Assembly: GCF_900107965.1 (NCBI RefSeq)
Contig: NZ_FNVU01000003.1
Span: 434,001 to 498,000 of the forward strand
From: Actinacidiphila yanglinensis
Lineage (GTDB): Bacteria > Actinomycetota > Actinomycetes > Streptomycetales > Streptomycetaceae
Length of the DNA stretch: 64,000 nucleotides
Reading direction: 5' to 3'
The notes under the pieces were generated by a model that did not search any database, was not told the origin of the DNA, and saw only the letters and a program-made list of their open reading frames with translations. Made by a program: the position numbers and the translations under genes. Of this stretch, positions 54,789 to 62,387 are shown piece after piece (position 1 is the first letter of the stretch; each line of letters starts with the position of its first letter).

Positions 54789-55226
54789 ATGGCGGAGATG
54801 CAGGAGATCGAAGAGGTCGCTGAGCTCGCTGAGAGCGCGGAGATCGGGGACATGCGGAGCCGGAAGGAGCTCGCCGACTTCGGGCGGCGCTGGGCGGAGG
54901 CGGAGCGGCTGGGCGACGTGTCCGCCCTCGACCGCCTGCTCACCGACGACTTCACGGCGGTCGGACCTCGTGGCTTCGTGCTGGGCAAGGCACAGTGGCT
55001 CGACCGCTACGCCTCCGGCGCGCTCGTGCACGACGACTTCACCTGGACCGATGTGACGCTGCGTCAGTACGGCCGTAGCGCCGTCGCGGTGGGCGTGCAG
55101 GGCCAGCAGAGCGTCTATGACGGGCGCGACGCCGACGGGCGCTTCCGCATCACCCAGACCATCGTCGAGGTGGACGGCCGCTGGCAGCTCGCGGCCGTCC
55201 ACCTCAGTCCGACCGGCGCGCCCTGA
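54789..55226 (+). CDS. NTF2-like (SnoaL/DUF4440) protein
   Basis: The 145-residue protein has an acidic N-terminal helix (MAEMQEIEEVAELAESAE) and then a cone-shaped NTF2 fold: FGRRWAEAERLGDVSALDRL, LTDDFTAVGPRGFVLGKAQW, and the C-terminal FRITQTIVEVDGRWQLAAVH. Family members are lyases, isomerases or ligand binders; no catalytic residue can be assigned. ATG 54789 follows GGAGG. The upstream frame is open, but codes for Arg/Leu-rich repeats. Confidence 0.8.
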   Translation: MAEMQEIEEVAELAESAEIGDMRSRKELADFGRRWAEAERLGDVSALDRLLTDDFTAVGPRGFVLGKAQWLDRYASGALVHDDFTWTDVTLRQYGRSAVAVGVQGQQSVYDGRDADGRFRITQTIVEVDGRWQLAAVHLSPTGAP

Positions 55227-55287
55227 CCTCCGGGCGTCCGGATGCCCCGAGCGCCTTCGGCGCGCGCGCCGGTCGTGTCATACCCGG

Positions 55288-56379
55288 TCAGCCGCGCGCG
55301 AGCACCGTCGACTGGACCCCGGTCAGGCCCTTCCAGTCGTTCGACGCGATCGACGCGTGCGCCTTGGCCAGTTGGGCGACCCGGGCCTGCGCGTCCGCGG
55401 AGGTCGGGTTCACGTCGTCGAGGGTGGGGGGCACGTTCTGCGCGTCGGTCATGATCAGCAGGTAGTGGTGGGTGTCGTACCAGCTCGTGTCGATGCTGCC
55501 GTTGAGGTAGGTGGCGGCGTCACCGTCGAAGACCACGAACCAGGGGCGGATCGAGGTGTCGGAGTAGCGCGAACGCGGGTCGCCGGCCTGTGCGTTGTGC
55601 ACGGCGGGGAAGACGTTCGCCTGCGCCAGCCTGCCCTGGCTCTGCAGGCCCTGGAGGTAGTCGGCGTACTCCTGGTCCGTCCACAGGGAGTCGGTCGGGT
55701 TGGCCTCCTCCACGGTGCCGGGGATGACCTCCAGCAGTACCTTGCCCGCGAGTTGCTGCCTGGTGGGCCAGTTCCCCGCGGTCGCCGCCGCGTCCAGCGA
55801 CGCGTACTGGCCGCCGCCCGGCTTCGCCAGCAGGTCCGACGGCTTGTAGACCAGGCTGCCCAGGTGCGCGCTGATCGACTGGTCCAGTTTCGCCGGGCTC
55901 ATCCCGAACGTGGCCTGGAAACCGGCCTTCATCTCCAGCTTGATGATCAGAGGCCCGTGGCCCGGGTGCGCGCCCAGCCACACCCGGACGTCGTCCAGGC
56001 AGCTCTCCAGGTCCTTGTTGGCGCCCCCGGTGTAAAGGTCGGCGGGGGACGACGCGTTGACGCAGTTGTTGCTGTTGCCGAGCGGGTTGGAGTGGCTGAC
56101 CTTCCACTCCTGGGTGGCGAAGTCGTCCCAGACGTCCAGCTCGATCATGGACGTCCCGGTGTCCAGCGCCTGCGCGAGGTAGGTGAAGGTGCCCGGGTCG
56201 TAGGTGTTGTGCAGCCCGGACCCGGTGCTGCCCGAGAACGGCAGTGAATCGGTGTCGGCGGCGGACGCGGCGGCGCCGCCTCCCGCACCGGCGACCGTGA
56301 AGGCGAGGCACAGCGTCAGCACGCCCAGCAGCGCGGCGCGAACTCGTAGGGAAACTCGGCGGATCGACGGACCGGTCAC
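55288..56379 (-). CDS. Secreted Ca2+-dependent phosphoinositide phospholipase C-like protein
   Basis: The 363-residue protein starts at GTG 56377-56379, preceded by CAGGAGGACAC. It has a signal peptide (RAALLGVLTLCLAFTVAGAG, cleavage near AAASAADT). The TIM-barrel catalytic core shows GSGLHNTYD (first His), MIELDVWDDF (Glu/Asp metal ligands), WKVSHSNP (second His) and HGPLIIKLEMK. It would cleave phosphatidylinositol or glycosylated lipids outside the cell. It converges on the NTF2-like gene and stands alone. Confidence 0.85.
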   Translation of the reverse strand: MTGPSIRRVSLRVRAALLGVLTLCLAFTVAGAGGGAAASAADTDSLPFSGSTGSGLHNTYDPGTFTYLAQALDTGTSMIELDVWDDFATQEWKVSHSNPLGNSNNCVNASSPADLYTGGANKDLESCLDDVRVWLGAHPGHGPLIIKLEMKAGFQATFGMSPAKLDQSISAHLGSLVYKPSDLLAKPGGGQYASLDAAATAGNWPTRQQLAGKVLLEVIPGTVEEANPTDSLWTDQEYADYLQGLQSQGRLAQANVFPAVHNAQAGDPRSRYSDTSIRPWFVVFDGDAATYLNGSIDTSWYDTHHYLLIMTDAQNVPPTLDDVNPTSADAQARVAQLAKAHASIASNDWKGLTGVQSTVLARG

Positions 56380-56573
56380 GTGTCCTCCTGTGGGGGATTC
56401 TCTCCGCTCCGAAGGTGCCCGGCACCCATGAATCGACGGAGACATGACACGTAACACGATCTGTCTTCCCTCTGTCACCTCCCCTACCGGCCATACGACG
56501 GGGCCCCACGCGTCCGAACTCCCCCACGGGTGGGCGGTGTTCCGGCAGTGTGCGGTCGGCGTTCGGTCGGCCT

Positions 56574-56891
56574 TCAGTCCGTGCCGAGCAGCCGCAGTGC
56601 CGCCGCGGTGACCGCCGCGGCCAGGACGACCACCACGAACGGTGCCCGGCGCCAGGCGAACAGCCCGCCCACGGCGACCCCGGCGGTGCGCGCCACGCCG
56701 GAGAAGCCGTGGCCCTCGGTCAGCGCGGACGTGGCCACGAGTGCGGCCAGCAGCACCACCACGGCCGTCGACATGAGCTGTTCGACCCGGGCCGAGAGGG
56801 TGGTCCGGGAGCGGAGCGCCGGGCCGGCGAGGCGGAACGCGAAGGTCCCGGCGCCGAGTACGGCGGTGGCCGCGACGAGTCCGGTGTTCAT
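56574..56891 (-). CDS. azlD: AzlD family branched-chain amino acid transport subunit
   Basis: The 105-residue protein has four hydrophobic segments (GLVAATAVLGAGTFAFRLAG, STAVVVLLAALVATSAL, GVAVGGLFAWRRAPFVVVVL, AAAVTAAALRLLG). This is the size and layout of AzlD, the small partner of AzlC in branched-chain amino acid export. The start ATG 56889-56891 overlaps the azlC stop by 4 bp. Confidence 0.9.
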   Translation of the reverse strand: MNTGLVAATAVLGAGTFAFRLAGPALRSRTTLSARVEQLMSTAVVVLLAALVATSALTEGHGFSGVARTAGVAVGGLFAWRRAPFVVVVLAAAVTAAALRLLGTD

Positions 56892-57664
56892 CGGGACGTC
56901 CCTTCGTGGACCGGGTTCGGAGGTCGGTCCTGGTGCGGGTGGTCGTGTGCGTGCGGGCCGGGTCCGCGGCGGGCGGGTCCCGCGTCGTACGGGAAGCCGG
57001 CCGCGACTCCCGCGAGGGCGAGCAGGACCGGCAGTCCGGCCGGGAGGAAGGGTGTCGTGGCGAGCGCGATCGCCACCCCGGCCGACGCCGCCCGCCGGCT
57101 GCCGACCCGGTCCAGCGAAGGCAGCAGGAGGGCGAGCAGCACCGCGGGGAAGGCCGCGTCGAGCCCGAAGGCGTCGGTGTCGCCGACCGCGCGCCCACCG
57201 AAGGCTCCGGCCACCACCCCGAGGTTCCAGGCGGTGAACAGCCCCGCCCCGCAGGCCCAGTACGCGGTGCGCCGCCGGGCCGGCGTGTGCTGCGCCAGGG
57301 TGAAGGCCACCGTCTCGTCGACCATCAGGTGGCTGCCCGCGAGCCGCCGCGGCCATCCGGTGCCCGTGAGCACGTCCGCGACCGCGAAGCCGAACGGCAC
57401 ATGCCGCACGTTGACCAGCAGGCCCGCCGCGAGCGCGGCCAGAGGGCTGCCGCCGGCGCCCACGATCCCGATGAAGAGGAACTGGGCCGCGCCCGCGAAC
57501 ACCACCAGCGACATCACCATCGGAAGCCACAGCGGCAGGCCGAGCCCGACCGCGATCGCGCCGAAGGACACGCCGACCAGCGCGTCGGCCACGCAGACGA
57601 GGGCGATGTCGCGCAGCAGGTCCGTCAGGTCCTTGTCGGGGGTTCGCCATATCGAACGGATCAC
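56888..57664 (-). CDS. azlC: AzlC family branched-chain amino acid exporter subunit
   Basis: The 258-residue protein, counted from GTG 57662-57664, has six or seven transmembrane helices. Its AzlC signature reads DALVGVSFGAIAVGLGLP, FAGAAQFLFIGIVGAGGSP, LVNVRHVPFGFAV and HLMVDETVAFTLAQ. With AzlD it forms an exporter of branched-chain amino acids or analogues. The C-terminal 30 residues are His/Pro-rich and cytosolic. ATG 57700 in the same frame is an alternative start, but would read through the operator. Divergent transcription from the XRE-cupin gene implies direct control. Confidence 0.9.
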   Translation of the reverse strand: MIRSIWRTPDKDLTDLLRDIALVCVADALVGVSFGAIAVGLGLPLWLPMVMSLVVFAGAAQFLFIGIVGAGGSPLAALAAGLLVNVRHVPFGFAVADVLTGTGWPRRLAGSHLMVDETVAFTLAQHTPARRRTAYWACGAGLFTAWNLGVVAGAFGGRAVGDTDAFGLDAAFPAVLLALLLPSLDRVGSRRAASAGVAIALATTPFLPAGLPVLLALAGVAAGFPYDAGPARRGPGPHAHDHPHQDRPPNPVHEGTSR

Positions 57665-57690
57665 CGTATAGAATGAACACGGCCAGCGGT

Positions 57691-57708
57691 CGTTCGTCAA
57701 GGCGAACG
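57691..57708. promoter_or_regulatory. Operator in the azlC/XRE divergent region
   Basis: CGTTCG-TCAAGG-CGAACG is a perfect dyad midway between the two divergent starts. Further CGAACGG half-sites occur at 57654-57660 and 57724-57730, giving spaced binding sites for the XRE regulator. Confidence 0.6.
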
Positions 57709-57744
57709 CTGAGACTTTTCTACCGAACGGACGGGGTCATCCGC

Positions 57745-58317
57745 ATGACGACGGAGGACAGACCACGCGGCGGCCCGCCGATCGCCGCCATCGCCGCCTC
57801 CCTGCAGCAGGAGCGGCGCCGCGCCGGGCTCTCCCTCGCGGAGGCCGCCCGCCGCGCGGGCATCGCCAAGTCCACCCTCTCGCAGCTCGAATCGGCCACC
57901 GGCAACCCGAGCGTGGAGACCCTGTGGGCGCTGAGCGTCGCCCTCGACGTGCCGTTCGCCCAGCTCGTCGACCCGCCCCGGCCGCGGGTGGAGGTGATCC
58001 GCGCCGGCGAGGGCCCGACCTTCAGCGCCGAGCACTCGTCCTACGTGGCCAGCCTGCTCGCGTCCTGCCCACCGCACGCCCGCAGGGACATCTACGTCGT
58101 CTCGGCGCAACCCGGCAGCGACCGCGAGTCCGAGCCGCACATGCCCGGGCTGGTCGAACACGTGGTGCTCTGCGCCGGGCGCGCACTGGTCGGCCTCACG
58201 GACGACCCGGTCGAGCTGCACCCCGGCGACTACGTCAGCTATCCCGGTGACGTCCCGCACGTCTTCCGCGCGCTCGAAGCCGGCACGTTCGCGGTCCTGC
58301 TGTCCGAGCACAACTGA
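57745..58317 (+). CDS. XRE-family regulator with cupin domain
   Basis: The 190-residue protein has an N-terminal XRE helix-turn-helix (RRRAGLSLAEAARRAGIAKS, TLSQLESATGNPSVETLWAL). A C-terminal cupin (HMPGLVEHVVLCAGRALVGL, ELHPGDYVSYPGDVPHVFRA) probably senses a small ligand, such as an amino acid. It is divergent from azlCD, the arrangement seen for exporters repressed until the ligand accumulates. ATG 57745 is preferred; an in-frame ATG at 57673 would include the operator. Confidence 0.92.
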   Translation: MTTEDRPRGGPPIAAIAASLQQERRRAGLSLAEAARRAGIAKSTLSQLESATGNPSVETLWALSVALDVPFAQLVDPPRPRVEVIRAGEGPTFSAEHSSYVASLLASCPPHARRDIYVVSAQPGSDRESEPHMPGLVEHVVLCAGRALVGLTDDPVELHPGDYVSYPGDVPHVFRALEAGTFAVLLSEHN

Positions 58318-58401
58318 CCGCTACGGCCGACCGGGCAACGGCCGCACCCGGCCGACGCCCGCCGATCCCGGCCGCCGCCCACTCGTGAGGAGTACCGCGC
58401 C

Positions 58402-59193
58402 GTGACCGAACCGTCCGCAGCAGGGGAGCCGCCCGCGGTCCGCAGCGAGCGCGCCGGACCCGTCACCACCGTGGTGCTGTCCCGCCCGCGGGTGCGCAAC
58501 GCCGTCGACCGGGAGACCGCCCAGGCGCTCGCGGACGCCTTCCGGGCGTTCGACGCGGACCCGGACGCCTCCGTCGCGGTGCTGTGGGGCGAGGGCGGTA
58601 CGTTCTGCGCCGGCGCGGACCTCAAGGCGGTGGGCACCGAGCGCGGCAACCGGCTCGAGCCGGACGGCGACGGTCCGATGGGGCCCACCCGGATGCGGCT
58701 GGGCAAGCCGGTGATTGCCGCGATCGCCGGCCACGCGGTCGCGGGCGGGCTGGAGTTGGCCCTGTGGTGCGACCTGCGCGTGGTCGAGCGGGACGCCGTC
58801 CTCGGGGTGTTCTGCCGCCGCTGGGGAGTGCCCCTGATCGACGGCGGCACCGTGCGGCTCCCGCGGCTGGTCGGCGCGGGCCGGGCGATGGACCTGGTGC
58901 TCACCGGGCGCCCGGTCGACGCGGCCGAGGCCCTTGCCATCGGTCTGGCCGACCGGGTGGTCCCGAACGGCACCGCTCGCGCCGCCGCCGAGCAACTCGC
59001 CGCACAGATAGCGGCGTTCCCGCAGACCTGCCTGCGCGAGGACCGGTTGTCCCTGCTGGAGCAGGAAGGGCTGCCCGAACCGGAGGCGATGCGGGTCGAG
59101 TTCGCGCACGGCCAGGTCTCGCTCACCGAAATGGCCGCGGGGGCGGCCCGGTTCACGGCGGGCGAGGGAAGGCACGGGGCCTTCGGCGCATGA
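58402..59193 (+). CDS. Enoyl-CoA hydratase/isomerase (crotonase) family protein
   Basis: The 263-residue protein has crotonase features: TTVVLSRPRVRNAVDRETAQ and GEGGTFCAGADLKAVG (oxyanion hole, AGADL). KPVIAAIAGHAVAGGLELAL (second oxyanion Gly, catalytic region) and RRWGVPLIDGGTVRLPRLVG follow. The exact reaction cannot be assigned: the catalytic Glu of true hydratases is not obvious at the second position (LIDGG in place of LxPxxG). It starts at GTG 58402 after TGAGGAG, 84 bp past the regulator. Confidence 0.9.
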   Translation: MTEPSAAGEPPAVRSERAGPVTTVVLSRPRVRNAVDRETAQALADAFRAFDADPDASVAVLWGEGGTFCAGADLKAVGTERGNRLEPDGDGPMGPTRMRLGKPVIAAIAGHAVAGGLELALWCDLRVVERDAVLGVFCRRWGVPLIDGGTVRLPRLVGAGRAMDLVLTGRPVDAAEALAIGLADRVVPNGTARAAAEQLAAQIAAFPQTCLREDRLSLLEQEGLPEPEAMRVEFAHGQVSLTEMAAGAARFTAGEGRHGAFGA

Positions 59194-59228
59194 GGAGGTG
59201 GCGGCGCCGGACCGGGGCCGCTGCCGGG

Positions 59229-60410
59229 TCAGTGCCGGAAGAGCCGAAGTCCGGTGCGCACCAGGGTCATTCCCTGCCGCTCGCACGCCCGCGCGACCCG
59301 GCCCGAGCGGATCGACCCGCCCGGCTCGGCGATCCACCGCACCCCGTAGCGCGCCGCGTGCTCCACGTTGTCCTCGAAGGGCAGCGCCCCGTCCGACGCG
59401 AACGCCACGCCCGACAGCCGATCCAGCCATGCCTTCCGCTCGCCGCCGTCCGGGAGGAGCACCGCCGACGGCGGCGGCCCGACCAGTACCTCCCGCAGCG
59501 CTTCGACCTCGTAGGGCGTCAAGTCGCCTTCGGCGCAGCGGACCTGCCAGTTGACACGGTCCTGCCGCCGTACCGCCGAGTCGAACTCCATGGCGCGTAC
59601 GGCCGGGTGGCGGCGCATCCACCAGGTGTGCGTCTTGCGGCCTGCCAGGCGCGTGCAGTCCACCCGCGACTGCTGGCCCGCACCGATGCCCACGGTCACC
59701 CCGTCGCGCACGTAGCAGACCGAGTTGGACTGGGTGTGGCGGACCACGACGAGGCCCAGCAGCAGGTCGTCGGCCGCGGCCCGCGGCAGGTCGCCGCACA
59801 CCACGTCCGTGAGCAGGTCATAGCCGATCGCCACGTCGTCGCGTGCCTGGGTCAGCCGCAGGCCGTACTCCTCGCGGGTGTCGGTGGGCGGCGGCACGTA
59901 GCCGGGATCGGCCTCCAGCACCAGGAAGCGTCCCCGGCGCTTGCGGCTCAGCGCGGCGACGGCGCCTGGTGTGTAGCCGGGGGCCACGATCCCGTCGCAG
60001 ACCAATCCGCCGAGCAGCGCGGCGAGTTCGTCGTCCACGGGGTGGGAGACGGCGGCCAGGTCGCCGTAGGACGACCTCGGGTCCGCGTCCCGGGCCCGGA
60101 TGTACGCACTGGTCAGCGGGCCGGGGGCGGCCGAGCCGAGGCCGTAGCGGGCGGCGGTGTCCGCCTCGACCGGGCCGGCCAGCGCCGCGCCCGCGGGGGA
60201 GACGTGCTTGAAGGACGCAGCCGCGGGCCGGCCGAGCGCTCCGGCCGCCTCCCGGACCAGCTGCCAACCGCCCAGCGCGTCCAGCAGGTTGATGTAGGAC
60301 GGGGCGCCGTTGAGCACCCGCAGGGGCCCCGCCCCCGAACCCGGCCCGGTCTCCACCGGCACCGCGCCGGCCGGCTGTTGCTGGGGGTTGAGCCCGTACC
60401 GCAGTTCCAC
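59229..60410 (-). CDS. Stand-alone AICAR formyltransferase (PurH C-terminal domain-like)
   Basis: The 393-residue protein corresponds to the AICAR transformylase domain alone. ELRYGLNPQQQPA comes at the N-terminus, then NGAPSYINLLDALGGWQLV, AASFKHVSPAGAA (catalytic Lys-His), VVRHTQSNSVCYV and VGIGAGQQSRVDC. The IMP cyclohydrolase (MGS-like) domain of PurH is absent. It would formylate AICAR with 10-formyl-THF, giving FAICAR. A complete bifunctional PurH must exist elsewhere if purines are made, so this may be a paralog with another role. Confidence 0.88.
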   Translation of the reverse strand: MELRYGLNPQQQPAGAVPVETGPGSGAGPLRVLNGAPSYINLLDALGGWQLVREAAGALGRPAAASFKHVSPAGAALAGPVEADTAARYGLGSAAPGPLTSAYIRARDADPRSSYGDLAAVSHPVDDELAALLGGLVCDGIVAPGYTPGAVAALSRKRRGRFLVLEADPGYVPPPTDTREEYGLRLTQARDDVAIGYDLLTDVVCGDLPRAAADDLLLGLVVVRHTQSNSVCYVRDGVTVGIGAGQQSRVDCTRLAGRKTHTWWMRRHPAVRAMEFDSAVRRQDRVNWQVRCAEGDLTPYEVEALREVLVGPPPSAVLLPDGGERKAWLDRLSGVAFASDGALPFEDNVEHAARYGVRWIAEPGGSIRSGRVARACERQGMTLVRTGLRLFRH

Positions 60411-60581
60411 TGTCGGTCCTCCTCGGTCGCGTGTGCTGATCCGAGGCGCCCAGGCGGTCGACGCGTCCGAAGGTCGTCATGCCGCTCCCCGGTGGTGGCC
60501 CACCCTCGCCAGTCGCGGCGCCGCGATCGTACCCAACCGCGCGGAGGGAGCCGGACGTCGGGCACCGTCTAGGCTCGCGAG

Positions 60582-61115
60582 ATGATCGTATGGCTCAACG
60601 GCACGTTCGGCGCGGGTAAGACGACCACGTCGAAGCTGCTCACCGAGATGCTGCCCGACGCCCGGATCTTCGACTCCGAGTACGTCGGGTACATGCTCCA
60701 GCCGTTCCTGACCGACAGACCCGTGCGGGACTTCCAGGACCACCCGCCCTGGCGGCCGCTGGTCGTGCAGACCGCGGTGCACCTGCTCGACTACGTCGGC
60801 GGCACCCTGGTCGTCCCGCAGTCGGTGCTCGTCCAGGCGTACTGGACCGAGTTGTCCGCCGGCCTGGCCGAAGCCGGACTGCCCGTGCACCACTTCGTGC
60901 TGCACGCCGACCCGGCCGAACTCGCCCGGCGGATCGAGCGGGACACGGTCGAGACGGCGGCGCGGAAGTGGCGGCTCGACCATCTCGCCGACTACGAGGC
61001 GGCGTTGCCGTGGCTGCGCGAGGCGGGCACGGTGGTCGACACGGAGACGAGGACGCCGGAGGAGGTGGCACGGCAGATCGCGGCCGAGGTGACGCGGGCG
61101 GCGGCCGCGGCCTGA
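60582..61115 (+). CDS. TmrB-like P-loop ATPase/kinase
   Basis: The 177-residue protein opens MIVWLNGTFGAGKTTTSKLL, a Walker A (GAGKTT) directly at the N-terminus as in TmrB. Then come DARIFDSEYVGYML and a C-terminal HADPAELARRIERD (arginine-rich LID-like). TmrB confers resistance to the nucleoside antibiotic tunicamycin; relatives phosphorylate small molecules. Function here is unproven. It is divergent from the AICAR formyltransferase gene. Confidence 0.8.
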   Translation: MIVWLNGTFGAGKTTTSKLLTEMLPDARIFDSEYVGYMLQPFLTDRPVRDFQDHPPWRPLVVQTAVHLLDYVGGTLVVPQSVLVQAYWTELSAGLAEAGLPVHHFVLHADPAELARRIERDTVETAARKWRLDHLADYEAALPWLREAGTVVDTETRTPEEVARQIAAEVTRAAAAA

Positions 61116-61266
61116 GCCCCGATCGGGTGCGGCGGCTCCGAGCGGTGGGGCGCGGGGCTCCGGACCTGCCGGGGGCGCGGGGGTATCGGGGGCGCGGCGC
61201 CGTGCCCGGGCGGTCCCAGGCGTGGCACACCCGTCGTTCCTTCCGCACGATCCGGGGCGGACTGTT

Positions 61267-61278
61267 TAGTCTGACCAC
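61267..61278 (+). promoter_or_regulatory. -10-like element suggesting a leaderless lysR transcript
   Basis: TAGTCT (61267-61272) lies six bases before the ATG at 61279, placing a start of transcription on or next to the start codon. It overlaps the small dyad GACT-GTTT-AGTC (61260-61271), and no ribosome binding site is seen. Confidence 0.4.
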
Positions 61279-62202
61279 ATGAAAGAGTGGGACCTCAGAA
61301 AGCTCCGGATCCTCCGCGCCCTGCACGACTCGGGCACCGTCACCGCCGCGGCGGGCGCCCTGAGGATGACGCCGTCGGCTGTCTCGCAGCAGCTCACGAT
61401 GCTCTCGAAGCAGATAGGGGCGCCGGTCGTCGAGGCCCACGGCCGGGGGGTGCGGCTGACCGGCGCGGCGCACGTCCTGCTGCGGCACGCCGAAGTGGTC
61501 TTCGCCCAACTGGAGCGGGCGGGCGCCGAACTGGACGGCTACGCCCGCGGCGACGCGGGTCTGGTCAGGATCGGCACCATCGCCACCGCGATCAGCCGGC
61601 TCGTGGTGCCCGCGGCCGAACTCCTGCGCCGGTCCGCGCCCGCGATCACCGTGTCGGTGCGCGAGGTCGAGGCCGCGGCGGTCTTCGAGGAGCTGGCGGC
61701 GGGTGAGGTGGACGTCGCGGTGTCGCTCGCGGTCGACGCGCCCACCGCCCGCGATCCACGGTTCGTGGTGTCGCCCTTGCTCACCGACCCGTTGGACATC
61801 GCCCTGCCGATCGGCCACCCGCTGGCCTCGGCGCCCGGGCTGCGGCTGGCCGCGCTCGCCGAGGAGCGCTGGATCTTCGGCAGCAGCGGGCCGTGGCGCA
61901 CCCTCACGCTCGCGGCCTGCGCCGACGCGGGTTTCGTGCCCGAGCAGGCGCATGCCGCGGCGGACTGGCCTGCCATCTTCTCGCTGGTGGCGGCGGGGAT
62001 GGGCATCGCGCTGGTGCCGCAGATGGCGAGCGTGGGCGGGTGGCGGCGCGAGGTGGCGGTCCGGCCGCTGGACGCGGACCGGCCGGTGCGCCGGATCGTG
62101 GCGGCCGTGCGGGGCGGTACGGACGAGGGGGCGCTGCTCCGCCGGGTGCTGGGTGCGCTGCGGCAGGCCGCTGAGTTGGACCCATTCGTGAAGTTGAACT
62201 GA
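61279..62202 (+). CDS. LysR-family transcriptional regulator
   Basis: The 307-residue protein has the LysR helix-turn-helix (DLRKLRILRALHDSGTVTAA, AGALRMTPSAVSQQLTMLSK) and a periplasmic-binding-fold effector domain (LVRIGTIATAISRLVVPAAE, SLVAAGMGIALVPQMASV). The effector is unknown. The gene ends 186 bp before the allantoicase gene in the same direction, so it may regulate it. A dyad TTGAAC-N10-GTTCAA spans its own stop codon (62194-62215). Confidence 0.9.
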   Translation: MKEWDLRKLRILRALHDSGTVTAAAGALRMTPSAVSQQLTMLSKQIGAPVVEAHGRGVRLTGAAHVLLRHAEVVFAQLERAGAELDGYARGDAGLVRIGTIATAISRLVVPAAELLRRSAPAITVSVREVEAAAVFEELAAGEVDVAVSLAVDAPTARDPRFVVSPLLTDPLDIALPIGHPLASAPGLRLAALAEERWIFGSSGPWRTLTLAACADAGFVPEQAHAAADWPAIFSLVAAGMGIALVPQMASVGGWRREVAVRPLDADRPVRRIVAAVRGGTDEGALLRRVLGALRQAAELDPFVKLN

Positions 62203-62215
62203 AAGAAACGTTCAA
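62194..62215. promoter_or_regulatory. TTGAAC-N10-GTTCAA dyad upstream of allantoicase
   Basis: The perfect 6-bp inverted repeat (62194-62199, 62210-62215) lies 173-194 bp upstream of the alc ATG and overlaps the lysR stop codon. It could be an activator or repressor site. Confidence 0.45.
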
Positions 62216-62260
62216 AAAGATTCGATGGACCTGAAGTGTCGGAGGAGGGAGGGTGGGGGC

Positions 62261-62293
62261 ATGAAACGGAACGAGGGTGACGGCGGGCGGTAG
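62261..62293 (+). CDS. Possible ten-residue leader peptide before allantoicase
   Basis: An ATG at 62261 is preceded by a very strong GGAGGAGGGAGGGTGGGGGC purine run and encodes MKRNEGDGGR before TAG at 62291. It lies between lysR and alc. It may be an upstream open reading frame, or simply a chance ATG after a G-rich tract. Confidence 0.3.
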   Translation: MKRNEGDGGR

Positions 62294-62387
62294 CGGCCGG
62301 AGCGGGAGCCCGAGCGGTGCCGCGGCTGCGGATGCCCCGGCGGCGGAGACGAGTGCGGCGCGAGCCGCGAGGGAGGGGACCGGGATC

